Shown: piece by piece, positions 48,599-57,570 of the stretch
How positions within the stretch are numbered: the first letter of the stretch is position 1
How the letters are laid out: the number at the start of each line of letters is the position of its first letter
Origin: Cantharellus purpuraceus
Lineage: Eukaryota > Basidiomycota > Agaricomycetes > Cantharellales > Hydnaceae
Direction: 5' to 3'
NCBI GenBank assembly: GCA_025174535.1
Contig: JALBUN010000034.1
Location: forward strand, 1,138,001-1,202,000
Length of the DNA: 64,000 bases
Notes under the pieces: model-generated
What the model was told of the DNA's origin: nothing
Seen by the model: only the letters and a program-made list of their open reading frames with translations
Databases searched by the model: none
Translations under genes and position numbers: made by a program

Positions 48599-49424
48599 AT
48601 GCCACGATCCACCACCAATTCTGAATGTGCACGAACCATCAAGGTGCCCACTCCCAGCATTGACACCATCCCTGAGGTTGTCGAAGAACCGATGGACCAC
48701 ATAGAGGCTGTCAATGAAGAAGACGACACCCCACCCTCTCCAAATCTGGCACAAGCCATCTCCCTGCTCACCAGCAGCATCCGTAACCCACAAGCCCCTA
48801 AGTCCTGGACCAAGGTCTGAGAACCTGACCCATTCGATGGCTCTGATCCACGAAAGCTCCAGCTGTTCTTGGTGCAATGCCAGTTGAATTTCCATGACCG
48901 CCCCGACACATTCACATCCGATTGGGCAAAGGTGACCTTCGCCATGTCCTATCTCAAAGGCACCACACTGGACTACTTTGAGCCAGTGCTCATGGACGAT
49001 TCTGATGAGCCGATATGGTCAGATGACTACTCTGACTTCATCTCCAAACTTCAGACCAATTTTGGTCCTTACAACCCCAAGGCCGATGCTGAGAATGAAC
49101 TCAATCGACTTTGGATGAAGGAAAATCATAAAATCGCAAAATACATTGTGAGTTTCCAGCAGCTAGCCCTGAAAGTCCAATGGGGCGACGCCACACTCTG
49201 ACACCAATTTTACATTGGACTCCCATCCCACATCAAGGACGAGATATCACGTGTCGGTAAGCCGGATACTTTGGTTAACCTTCACAAGCTCACCCAATCC
49301 ATTGATGCCTGTTATTGGGAACGTCAATCCGAGGTCTCCCATGAAAATTTGGCTAACAACAAATTGGACAAAGCATTGGACAAGACCCCAAAGTCCAACA
49401 AGGGGTCCGATAAGAAGACCACCG
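48599..49424 (+). pseudogene. Family-B gag, truncated and with stops
   Basis: The ATG at 48599 reads MPRSTTNSECARTIK. In-frame TGA occurs at 48818-48820 and again near 49199. The gag core DPFDGSDPRKLQLFLVQCQLNF... is recognisable, closely matching the gag at 62127-63245. It ends at 49424, where the 3' LTR of another family-B element begins, so the rest of this element is displaced beyond the nested insertion. Confidence 0.8.
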
Positions 49425-49963
49425 TGTTATGCACTAGGTCCGATTGGGGGTTGGAGATTGGGTCGGAGTTCGGGTTGGAGGTTGGGTCGGAGGTCGAGTT
49501 GGAGTCGGAGCATGTTGTGGGGGTTAGGACGGACTTGGCTTCAGCTTATGTGCTGCACCCTCACTAATACCGGTGTCCAAGATTTCGGAGACGGAGTATG
49601 ACTTAGAGAGTTAGGATTGGACTTAGGAACTAGGTGTGATTCGATATTCAAACTGGGGAATGAAGTCCCCAGTTGGGCAACTTAAATACATATTTTGAAA
49701 TCTAATAATAATTACTCTGGTGATGGGTCTCCGAGGCCGACGGCCTTACATGAGTATGTCCGAGTCTGACGGGGATGGATGTCCGGGTTCCTATGGTGAT
49801 GCTGATGCATCAATTGGAACTGGAGACGGATGGGCAGAATCGGCGGTGACAATCGGACAGGTAGATGGAGACGGCGGTTTCCAAATGGAGTATAGATTTC
49901 ATATGCATGGGGATCTGAGTGGATCAGACAGGGATCTGGTCGTTAATGAATATAGTCATAACA
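49425..49963 (-). repeat. 3' LTR of family-B element (LTR5)
   Basis: 539 bp, TGTTATGCAC to CATAACA. The minisatellite region has only a few degenerate units. On the minus strand it contains TATTTAA and CAGTTTGAATAT in the standard arrangement. Confidence 0.82.
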
Positions 49964-49977
49964 GTATCTCCCCATTT
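49964..49977 (-). promoter_or_regulatory. Polypurine tract of family-B element
   Basis: On the minus strand AAATGGGGAGATAC directly precedes the 3' LTR start TGTTATGAC. It is nearly identical at 47767-47780 next to LTR3. This is the expected plus-strand primer site. Confidence 0.6.
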
Positions 49978-50065
49978 AAGGCCGAGCCCCTGAGGCCTCA
50001 TGTCCGTGGATTGAATAGGTGAGATGGTTGGGCGCAGTTGGAGTTATACTGGGGGTCTGGAGACA

Positions 50066-50074
50066 TATAAAAGG
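50066..50074 (+). promoter_or_regulatory. TATA box of the antisense ORF
   Basis: TATAAAAGG, 31 bp before the ATG at 50105 and only about 100 bp inside the element from the 3' LTR. It is conserved in the second copy at about 47869. It supports independent transcription opposite to gag-pol. Confidence 0.6.
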
Positions 50075-50104
50075 AGGGGCATGATTGAGGTCTTATCCTC
50101 AACG

Positions 50105-51142
50105 ATGTCAAACCCTTTGGCAAGCATGAGTGTGGCCGAGCTTGAGCAGCTGCTCTTGGCCCAACAGAAAGAAGAGGAAGAGGAGCGGAAACAGAAAGAG
50201 GAAGAGGAAGTGGAACGGAGACAGAAGGAGGAGGAGGAGGCAGAATGGAGACGGAAGGAGGAGGAGGAGGCGGAACGGAGACGGAAGGAGGAGGAGGAGG
50301 CAGAATGGAGATGGAAGGAGGAGGAGGAGGCGGAACGGAGACGGAAGGAGGAGGAGGAGGTGGAACGGAGATGCAAGGAGGAGGAGGAGGCGGAACGGAG
50401 ACACAAGGAGGAGGAGCAGAGGCGGAAAGAGGCAGTGGAGATGGAATGGAGATGGAAGGAGGAGGAGGCAAAGGCTGAGAGAGCTTGTAGGGTAAAGGAA
50501 CTTGCGGCCACGATGGAGGCCACGAGACTGAAGGAAGTGGAGGAGCAGGCGCATGGGCTAGAGGCTGCCATGGAGGTAGAGGAGGAGGTGACCGGGGCAG
50601 GGGGAACCAGCCACCCAGGAAGTCTGAGTGTGCCAATATGGACAGGGACCCCGGAAGTTGCCATTATTTCCGTTACACGGTCAGAGACAACTCGCCCAAC
50701 AACTGTCACTGCGGTTGATTCACCGTTATGTCTGCAGGTATGGCCATTATTTGGGTTGGGTGCAGCTGAGGAAGATGAAGCGGCGGAGGTGGAGAGAGCG
50801 GAGGTGGATGTGGATCCCAATGCCAATATGGAGCTTGACACAAATGCGGAACCCGAGGCGGGTGTGGATGTCGGAACGGATGCGGAGCTGGATCTGACTT
50901 TGAATTGTTATGAGGAGATGGCTTGGGTAGCCGTAGTTGAGGCTCGCAAAAGGGCGGAGCTCTACGCCATGACTACCAAGAAAAACCTCGACGTTGTGGT
51001 CTTTTCATTGAAGGCGTACCCGAGTGCTGATGCGGAGAAGCAGGAGGTGGATTGGAGGGTCATATGGTGTAAGGCAGAGAGTTGCATTTTGGCGACCCGT
51101 AAGAAGGAGCTGCATGTTGCTAGGTCGGCGATCCAGCTTCGC
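50105..51142 (+). pseudogene. Antisense accessory ORF of family B, N-terminal part (split by element A)
   Basis: MSNPLASMSVAELEQLLLAQ leads into a long Lys/Glu/Arg coiled coil with about seven 10-residue repeats (KEEEEAERRR type; 30-bp DNA units at about 50200-50420), then a Gly/Ser linker and an acidic region with EVDVDPNANMELDTNAEPEA, followed by a helical segment ARKRAELYAMTTKKNLD. It is open up to the insertion point AIQLR at 51142; the reading continues in the same frame at 57576 once element A and one TTCGC are removed. An earlier in-frame ATG (50024) lies before the TATA box and is less likely to be the start. Function unknown; see the C-terminal part for its cysteine cluster. Confidence 0.75.
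51138..51142. other. Target-site duplication of element A (left)
   Basis: TTCGC immediately before the left LTR, repeated at 57571-57575 after the right LTR. Five bp is the normal length for Ty3/gypsy integration. Confidence 0.95.
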
Positions 51143-51504
51143 TGTGAGGGCGACGCTGATGACGAGGCCACAACAACAAGATACTCAATAAGTGAGAGCC
51201 GATAAGAAATAATGCCAGCTGGTACAGCGGATATCCTCAGTCTATACAGCTGTTTCTGATAAATACATGGGACTTACCTGGTACAGCGGATATCCTCAGA
51301 GATCAAGCTGAGGGGATCACACTGCACCAAGGCGAGTCTTTATACTAAATGATGGAGATGGATAGGAGAACCAAGATAGGGGAGGAAAGATAGGGGAAGT
51401 GATAGGGGCAATGAAATAGGGGAGACGCACCCTGACAGGCTGCGCTGATAGGGGTGTCAAGAGAAAATACTAAAAATAGAATATGACTTATTTGAACCCT
51501 GACA
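51143..51504 (-). repeat. 3' LTR of element A
   Basis: 362 bp, TGTGAGGG to CCTGACA as written on the plus strand (TGTCAGG...CCTCACA on the element's sense strand). By eye identical to 57209-57570. It contains two copies of CTGGTACAGCGGATATCCTCAG. Confidence 0.97.
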
Positions 51505-51517
51505 TCACCTCCCTCTT
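51505..51517 (-). promoter_or_regulatory. Polypurine tract of element A
   Basis: On the minus strand AAGAGGGAGGTGA abuts the 3' LTR start TGTCAGGG. This is the expected plus-strand primer. Confidence 0.75.
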
Positions 51518-51557
51518 AATGCATGTCGTCTCGATATGCACTATCGTCCCATCCATC

Positions 51558-51995
51558 TCAAGAGAGACACACCCTGAAGCACTCTGCAAGGTCCCTTCTC
51601 ACTCTCTGCCAAAGTAGAGCCCATGACGAGTGTTGATGGTGACTCTTCTCTGCCTTGGGGTAAAGTGGGATGGTGAACTCTCCAGGGGATATGGGATTGT
51701 TCGTGCTGAAAACTGCCCCAAGTATCATCTCCCCTCCCTCATAGGTGACTTTACCGGCGAGCCCTTGGAAGGCATATGGTATGTCATAGTTGCCGATGAA
51801 TAGAGGGTCCCCGATGTAGTATGTCTGGCGTCTGGATGGATTACGATGCCAGAAGGGGAAATGAACTTGTGGAGGTGGAGATGGGAGGTTATAATCCTCT
51901 ACAGCACGTGCAGTATCCCTTGAGTCAACTGACCAAGTGATTGAGGGGTAGGAACGGAGTGAGCGTAGAGGGGTGGATTCAGACTGGTAAGGCAT
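51558..51995 (-). CDS. Element A ORF3, unknown 145-aa protein
   Basis: Open frame after pol and before the purine tract, on the sense strand. It starts MPYQSESTPLRSLRSYPSIT at 51995, about 107 nt after the pol stop. Composition is not low-complexity: aromatic-rich segments such as QVHFPFWHRNPSRRQTYYIG, DPLFIGNYDIPYAFQGL and GGEMILGAVFSTNNPISPGE suggest a folded beta-rich domain. It has no signal peptide, membrane segment or Env-like feature and matches no family I recognise. Its position is that of env or accessory genes in other gypsy elements. Whether it is translated (reinitiation or subgenomic RNA) is unknown. Confidence 0.6.
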   Translation of the reverse strand: MPYQSESTPLRSLRSYPSITWSVDSRDTARAVEDYNLPSPPPQVHFPFWHRNPSRRQTYYIGDPLFIGNYDIPYAFQGLAGKVTYEGGEMILGAVFSTNNPISPGEFTIPLYPKAEKSHHQHSSWALLWQRVRRDLAECFRVCLS

Positions 51996-52101
51996 GGTGG
52001 GTTGGGTAGTGAACGATGATGGTTTTACTGAGGAAGGGGAAGTGGATTCACTGGCTTATATACAGTTAGTGGAATTTCGGCATGGATGAATTTGGTGAGC
52101 G

Positions 52102-55100
52102 CTAAGCTTCACTGTGCCTATTCTGCGGCTCTGAAATGTGTCCAATACCACGTGTTGGGTTCCTGCCAGCTGTCCAATCAAAGAGGACCTGTTTGGGAGG
52201 TTCTGTGAAGTTCTCAAAGCGTCTGAAGGGAAGAGCCGCATAGGTGGCTGCCGAAATACGCCTTGGGGCTTCAGGATTTTCCTGATGGAAGTCTGCAATG
52301 CGCCTTCTAGCCCCACTGGCATCCTTAGCTGGGATCCAGAGGTCGTCAGCAGCTCCATAGCCCTTCCAACGCACCAGGTATTCCAGTCTTCCTCGGAAAA
52401 CTCTGCTGTCAAGGATCTTCTCAACTTCGTATTCCTGTACTCCATCTCGAATGACTGGAGGTGGTGGAGGAGATGACTGGCGTTCAGGGATGGGATCCTT
52501 TTCATAAGGACGGAGTAAGACAACAGAGAACACTGGATGAGTGCGGCCAAAGATTGGGGGAAGTCGTAGGCCATAGGCATTTCGTGAGACCACTTTATTA
52601 ATCACATACGGTCCTAACCATTTGTGATCAAGTTTCTTGGTTGGACGGGTGGTGGTGATATTTTGTGCATTGAGCCAGACCTTGTCACCAAGTTTGTATA
52701 CTGGGGCTGCTTGCCGATGGGCATCATAGAATTGTGCCATATCATCTGCTGCCTTTTCCAGGGCGGAGCGAGCCTCAGTGGTGGCTGTCTCCATACGCTC
52801 AGTGAATTCTTCCAGTGCTTCAAGTCGTGTCTCTCGGATTGGCTCTAACCCAAGCCTTGGGTGTTGGCCTGTATCAAGCATGAAGGGGGTTGATTGCGTG
52901 GAGGAGTGGATGCGGTTGTTGTATGTGAATTCGGCAAGAGGAACCCACTCAATCCAGTCATCCTGGCGCTGATTGACGAAAAGCCTCAAGTATTGTTCAA
53001 TTTCTTGATTGACCCTTTCCGTCTGACCATCGGTTTGTGGATGATATGCTGTGGATGCTGCAACCTTGATCCCCAAAAGCTTATTGAGCTCGCGCATAAA
53101 TTGAGAGACAAACTGGGTGCCACGGTCACTGATGATCTCCTCAGGAAGGCCGTGGTGTTTCCACACATGGTCTCGGAAAAGTCGTGCAACTCCTATGGAG
53201 TTGATGTCAGAGGTGGTAGGGATAACATGTGCTCGTTTGGAAAGATGGTCCACAACGACAAGGAGTGCATCATAGCCATGGCTGATGGGTAGTTTTACAA
53301 TAAGGTCAACAGATATCACTTGCCACCTCCGATCTGGGACACGATTAGGCAGGAGTTTACCCATAGGAGGAGCAGGGAAAGTTTTTGTCCGATTGCAGAG
53401 GTCACATCCCTTGACGTATTTGGCAATGTATCGTCCAAATCCAGGCCACCAGTAGCTGCGGGATACAAGTTCTGTTGTTCTCCAGCGACCAGGGTGACCT
53501 GTAATGTGAATATTGTGGTGTGCCCTTACAATGTCATGGCGCAATTTTGGGTCAAGAGGGACATATACCTTGCCACGATAGAGGACGAGTCCATTCTCCT
53601 CGGTCCATTCCTGTCCTCGTAAATTCCGAGAGGGGCCAAGTTCCTTAAGAGCCTTTACAACCTTTTCATCTCTGTTGGTGCAGTTCCGCACACGTTCCAG
53701 GAATATGTCTCCTTCTCCTGTGATCATTTGAGCTTCTGGCCCTGGATAGGTGGATGTCGCATCGATGTGGAACAGCTCAGGGCCAAGAAGAATCTGGTTC
53801 TGGTTATCTTCCTCCCCCCGCTTATGATCTACACGTCGTGAGAGGGCATCAGGTTTGGCTGAATGTCGTCCAGGACGGTGGATCAGTTCAAAGTCAAAAC
53901 GATAAAGGTATAGTGACCAGCGAGCTTGTCGACGATTGAGATTTTGAGCTGTACGGAAATATGTGAGGTTTTGATGGTCGTTAAGGATTTCAATCTTGTA
54001 TTTGGTCCCTTCCAAGATGTGGCGCCATTCTTCTAGTCCACGGATGACTGAGAGCAATTCCTTATCATGGATGGCATAGTTGCGCTCTGCATCTGAAAGG
54101 CTCTTGGATACAAAACCTACCGGCCTCCATTTCTCATCGTCACAGAGTTGAGATAGAACAGCACCTGTTGCATATGCTGAAGCATCTGTCTCTAGTCGAA
54201 AATGCTTGGTTTGATCTGGGAGGACAAGGATTGGAGTTGACGTGACAAGCTGCTTGAGTTTATCAAAGGCTTCTTGTTCTGGGCCATCAGGTATCCAAGA
54301 CCACTGTGTATCTGCCTTTGTTAACCGATTCAGAGGCTTTGCGATATGTGAGAAGTCCTCAATGAAGCGACGATAGAAATTGATGAAACCCAGGAAGGAT
54401 TTGACTTCTGTCACATTGCGCGGTGTGGGCCAGTCCCTGACTCCAGCCACCTTAACTGGGTCCATAGCTACCTGTCCCTGTGAGAGAATCAATCCAAGAT
54501 AATCTACCTTCTGTTGCGAGAAAAGGCATTTCTCTGGTTTGAGGTACAGGTGGTTGGCCCGAAGAATTTCAAGGACAGATTGCACGATCGTGTGGTGTTG
54601 TTCTAGGGATTCAGTGAAAATGAGGATGTCGTCCATGAACACTACCATAGTGCCATCGTCAATGAGCTCCTTGAAAATGCCATTCATCATCGTCTGAAAG
54701 GTTGCTGGGCTGTTTGTGAGACCAAAGAACATGACCAGGGGTTCAAATAGACCACGATTGGTTCGAAAGGCTGCCTTCCACTCATCGCCCTCTTTAATAC
54801 GCACATTGTTATATCCCCATCGGATGTCAAGCTTGGTAAAGTACTTGGCATTGGCTGCGGCAATTTTATTCATGATGTCTGGTACCAGGGGTAGTGGGTA
54901 GGCGTTCTTGATTGTGATATCATTCAGCTTGCGGTAGTCTTGCACAAAACGAAGATTACCGTCCTTCTTCTTCACAAAAAAGACAGGGGATGCCATGGGT
55001 GACTTGGAAGGACGTATACGATGATTCCGTAGGTTCTCCTCAAGGAATGAGTCCAACTCCTTCTGCTCATTTGGGGACATTGGATAGACCTTTGTGCTGA

Positions 55101-56001
55101 AGGGTTGTGCTCCTGGAGTGAGTTCAATAGCGTGGTCCCACAGTTTTCGAGGTGGAAGTTGGTCAAAGGACTCCTTTGCAAAAACATCCTTAAATCCCCA
55201 GTACGCCTTTGGGACAATCTCCTCAAAGGTTTTGACTGGAGTGGATTCTGCAGCCTTCTGTGCGAGCTGTTGAGAAACTGTTGAACCAGCATAGATATTC
55301 TCCAAGTCTTCTTCTACAAAGATAACAAATGTTCGGTCTCCCTCGTATTGGGGTTGCCCGTGTGAGTTCTTGCCATTTGAAGGAGTTGTACCAAGTGAAT
55401 GCTCTTTGTGTTCTGGTACTTCTCCACATGAATCAGGGCAGCGAGTCATCTGTACCTTTCCTGTACGCCAGTCTACCTCTGGGTTGTGCTTCACAAGCCA
55501 GGTGTGCCCAACAATTATGCCAAAGGTTCCCAGGCTTGTGACTGAAAATGTGGCACGTTCAGTATGGGTCCCATATGTGCAGATGAGATCGACTTCTTCC
55601 TTGATTGAACCTGCTTCATTTGGGGTCCCATCAATGTTATAAACAGGTATGGCACGTGGTAGAGGGCGTGTTCGAAGTTTCTCTGCTTTGACATATTCTG
55701 CATCAATGAACATTCCTGTAGCACCACTATCGAGGAGTGCATCCACAGCTAGAGGGTATCCAGTGTCTACCGAGTGGATTTTCATGGGAATTCTTGTACA
55801 TCGACGGATGTCTGCAGATCGAAGGTAGAGACGAGGAGGGTCATCATGTTTAGCTGAAAGTTGAGAAGGGTTTTCAGGCATGGCTGTTTTGGTTTCAGTC
55901 TGATGGACAAGGGAGTGTGCGTGTAACATATCGCTTGTGAGCCCTACAGTACATGATTCAAGAACTGAAAACCGGTTTGTCAGGCAGGGCATGCTCTTCA
56001 C
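52102..56001 (-). CDS. pol: Element A pol polyprotein with chromodomain
   Basis: 1,299 codons, uninterrupted. The frame opens at a GTG overlapping the gag stop by 3 nt (frame -1 relative to gag); the first ATG is at 55992. Domains in order: aspartic protease with LLDSGATGMF (about residue 90); reverse transcriptase with FVKKKDGNLRFVQDYRKLND, KLDIRWGYNNVRI and the catalytic FMDDILIF; RNase H with ETDASAYATGAVL and KPDALSRR; integrase with the H-H-C-C zinc region (HHNIHITGHPG ... CDLC), VDLIVKLP, ISDRGTQFVS and HPQTDGQTERVNQEIEQYLR; a GPF/GPY-type KWLGPYVINKV; and a chromodomain YEVEKILDSRV ... LEYLVRWKGY, placing it among the chromoviruses. All catalytic acids expected are present. Confidence 0.95.
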   Translation of the reverse strand: MKSMPCLTNRFSVLESCTVGLTSDMLHAHSLVHQTETKTAMPENPSQLSAKHDDPPRLYLRSADIRRCTRIPMKIHSVDTGYPLAVDALLDSGATGMFIDAEYVKAEKLRTRPLPRAIPVYNIDGTPNEAGSIKEEVDLICTYGTHTERATFSVTSLGTFGIIVGHTWLVKHNPEVDWRTGKVQMTRCPDSCGEVPEHKEHSLGTTPSNGKNSHGQPQYEGDRTFVIFVEEDLENIYAGSTVSQQLAQKAAESTPVKTFEEIVPKAYWGFKDVFAKESFDQLPPRKLWDHAIELTPGAQPFSTKVYPMSPNEQKELDSFLEENLRNHRIRPSKSPMASPVFFVKKKDGNLRFVQDYRKLNDITIKNAYPLPLVPDIMNKIAAANAKYFTKLDIRWGYNNVRIKEGDEWKAAFRTNRGLFEPLVMFFGLTNSPATFQTMMNGIFKELIDDGTMVVFMDDILIFTESLEQHHTIVQSVLEILRANHLYLKPEKCLFSQQKVDYLGLILSQGQVAMDPVKVAGVRDWPTPRNVTEVKSFLGFINFYRRFIEDFSHIAKPLNRLTKADTQWSWIPDGPEQEAFDKLKQLVTSTPILVLPDQTKHFRLETDASAYATGAVLSQLCDDEKWRPVGFVSKSLSDAERNYAIHDKELLSVIRGLEEWRHILEGTKYKIEILNDHQNLTYFRTAQNLNRRQARWSLYLYRFDFELIHRPGRHSAKPDALSRRVDHKRGEEDNQNQILLGPELFHIDATSTYPGPEAQMITGEGDIFLERVRNCTNRDEKVVKALKELGPSRNLRGQEWTEENGLVLYRGKVYVPLDPKLRHDIVRAHHNIHITGHPGRWRTTELVSRSYWWPGFGRYIAKYVKGCDLCNRTKTFPAPPMGKLLPNRVPDRRWQVISVDLIVKLPISHGYDALLVVVDHLSKRAHVIPTTSDINSIGVARLFRDHVWKHHGLPEEIISDRGTQFVSQFMRELNKLLGIKVAASTAYHPQTDGQTERVNQEIEQYLRLFVNQRQDDWIEWVPLAEFTYNNRIHSSTQSTPFMLDTGQHPRLGLEPIRETRLEALEEFTERMETATTEARSALEKAADDMAQFYDAHRQAAPVYKLGDKVWLNAQNITTTRPTKKLDHKWLGPYVINKVVSRNAYGLRLPPIFGRTHPVFSVVLLRPYEKDPIPERQSSPPPPPVIRDGVQEYEVEKILDSRVFRGRLEYLVRWKGYGAADDLWIPAKDASGARRRIADFHQENPEAPRRISAATYAALPFRRFENFTEPPKQVLFDWTAGRNPTRGIGHISEPQNRHSEA

Positions 56002-57140
56002 TGCTGACTGGCCTGAAAATCCTGCTTCTCCTCTTGCTTTGGAATTACTGCCTTCTGCGCTTCTTCCTTGGCCTTCAGTGCAGCTGCTACTGACTCTGAT
56101 ATCATGCCTGCAATTGCTGTTTGTGTGAGATCAGCTCGGATACGTTCCTTGCGTGGTTCAGGGCATGCTGGGGATATATGGCCACGCTTTCCACAGTTAT
56201 AGCACGTCCGAGTCTCAATGCGATGGTGGTTGGAGTCAATATCCATAGGTGCAGCACCATTAGAGGTTGCCAAGGTAGTTGGTACAGAGATGACCGGAGT
56301 GCTGTGAGGGCGGGATGGGGTAGAGCGGGCAGGAGTGAGGGAAGTCTGAGCACGTCTCACTTCTAGAAGACGACGGTGGTTGCGGTCAATTTGACAGGCC
56401 GCTTCCTTCCATGCCTTGAGATCGGATGGGAGGGATGGCTGTGCATGGATCTTGTCAAGAATCATTGCAGGGAGCCCTCGGGCATAGGCATCTTCCAGTG
56501 CTGCATCATTAAACCCAGTCCTTCCTGCTAGTATCTCAAACTGTGCCGTGTATTCATCCGCTGACATGCCAGGTGTCATCCTAAGATTGTGTAGCTTTGT
56601 TCGTGCTGTTCGAGAGCGGTCAGGGTCCCCAAAAGCGTTCTCCACTTGCTTAATGAATTCCTCCAAGGTGGAGAGCGGTGAGGTCCTGTCAATGACTGCC
56701 TGTGTCTCATTGTGCGCCCATACTTCAGCAGAACCTCCTGTCATAAAAGAGAGGGCATAGAGGATCTTGGTCCGCTCATCTGGGAAAGATGTAGGCTGGA
56801 CTGCAATGGCAAGCCTGATAGAGCGAATGAAACCTTCCGTCTCTGCACGATCTCCATTGAATTTGGCTGGTTCAGCTGCCCTTATTGGGCGAACGGATGA
56901 CGATGTAGGAGAAGGTGTGGGAAATGAGGTGGTCTGAGAGATGGTCTGTGCTGCAGCGATGGCGGCAGCAGTGGCAGCATCTGCTAGGTTGTTCTGGACA
57001 TTGGCGAACTGGCTTTGGAGGTGCTGGTTCTGGAGTTGCAGCTGCTGGAGCTGCTGCGCCTGGGTGTTGAACAATGCTCGCAGAAAGCCACCACTTTCAC
57101 CTAGAGTGTCCCAATAGGCTTCAGGGAGCTGATCGGTCAT
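55998..57140 (-). CDS. gag: Element A gag
   Basis: 380 codons with ATG at 57140. It has a Gln/Leu-rich N-terminal coiled coil (AQQLQQLQLQNQHLQSQF), then the gypsy capsid domain (EPAKFNGDRAETEGFIRSIR ... LRMTPGMSADEYTAQFEILAG) and a nucleocapsid zinc knuckle CYNCGKRGHISPACP (CX2CX4HX4C). It ends DFQASQQ with TGA at 55998-56000. The stop is followed five nt later by an ATG in the pol frame, so pol could be made by reinitiation or by -1 frameshifting. Confidence 0.95.
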   Translation of the reverse strand: MTDQLPEAYWDTLGESGGFLRALFNTQAQQLQQLQLQNQHLQSQFANVQNNLADAATAAAIAAAQTISQTTSFPTPSPTSSSVRPIRAAEPAKFNGDRAETEGFIRSIRLAIAVQPTSFPDERTKILYALSFMTGGSAEVWAHNETQAVIDRTSPLSTLEEFIKQVENAFGDPDRSRTARTKLHNLRMTPGMSADEYTAQFEILAGRTGFNDAALEDAYARGLPAMILDKIHAQPSLPSDLKAWKEAACQIDRNHRRLLEVRRAQTSLTPARSTPSRPHSTPVISVPTTLATSNGAAPMDIDSNHHRIETRTCYNCGKRGHISPACPEPRKERIRADLTQTAIAGMISESVAAALKAKEEAQKAVIPKQEEKQDFQASQQ

Positions 57141-57194
57141 GGTATCGGTGAAGTAGTTAATAGGGAAAGTGTTATGAGGTGTGGGGTCGTCTTA

Positions 57195-57206
57195 TCAGCT
57201 TGATCT
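57195..57206 (-). promoter_or_regulatory. Self-primed primer-binding site of element A
   Basis: On the minus strand AGATCAAGCTGA begins 2 nt after the 5' LTR. It is a perfect 12-nt reverse complement of TCAGCTTGATCT in the LTR (57366-57377). No TGG-type tRNA site is present here. Confidence 0.75.
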
Positions 57207-57208
57207 TC

Positions 57209-57570
57209 TGTGAGGGCGACGCTGATGACGAGGCCACAACAACAAGATACTCAATAAGTGAGAGCCGATAAGAAATAATGCCAGCTGGTACAGCGGATAT
57301 CCTCAGTCTATACAGCTGTTTCTGATAAATACATGGGACTTACCTGGTACAGCGGATATCCTCAGAGATCAAGCTGAGGGGATCACACTGCACCAAGGCG
57401 AGTCTTTATACTAAATGATGGAGATGGATAGGAGAACCAAGATAGGGGAGGAAAGATAGGGGAAGTGATAGGGGCAATGAAATAGGGGAGACGCACCCTG
57501 ACAGGCTGCGCTGATAGGGGTGTCAAGAGAAAATACTAAAAATAGAATATGACTTATTTGAACCCTGACA
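57209..57570 (-). repeat. 5' LTR of element A
   Basis: 362 bp. On the sense (minus) strand U3 holds five CCCCTAT motifs, then TATAAAG (57410-57404), then TCAGCTTGATCT beginning 33 nt after the first T of the TATA box. Downstream is a 22-bp direct repeat (CTGGTACAGCGGATATCCTCAG on the plus strand). Confidence 0.97.
57404..57410 (-). promoter_or_regulatory. TATA box of element A promoter
   Basis: TATAAAG on the minus strand. The inferred transcription start, 33 nt downstream, coincides with the first base of the self-primer at 57377. Confidence 0.7.

Larger units (their letters stand above)
51143..57570 (-). mobile_element. Element A: complete Ty3/gypsy chromovirus
   Basis: 6,428 bp flanked by TTCGC. 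Minus-sense order: 5' LTR (57209-57570), primer site, gag (57140-55998), pol with protease, reverse transcriptase, RNase H, integrase and chromodomain, ORF3 (51995-51558), purine tract, 3' LTR (51504-51143). The two 362-bp LTRs read identical by eye and both main frames are open, so the insertion is recent and the element may be active. It sits inside the antisense ORF of the older family-B element. Confidence 0.95.

Noticed and set aside
49998..50841. Ser/Pro-rich minus-strand frames opposite the coiled-coil ORF
   Set aside because: They mirror the Glu/Lys/Arg-rich coding strand; the plus-strand frame has the TATA box, the start context and a duplicated copy.
57195..57208. tRNA-primed primer-binding site for element A
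   Set aside because: The sequence after the LTR does not begin TGG as needed to pair with a tRNA CCA end, and it pairs perfectly with the LTR itself.
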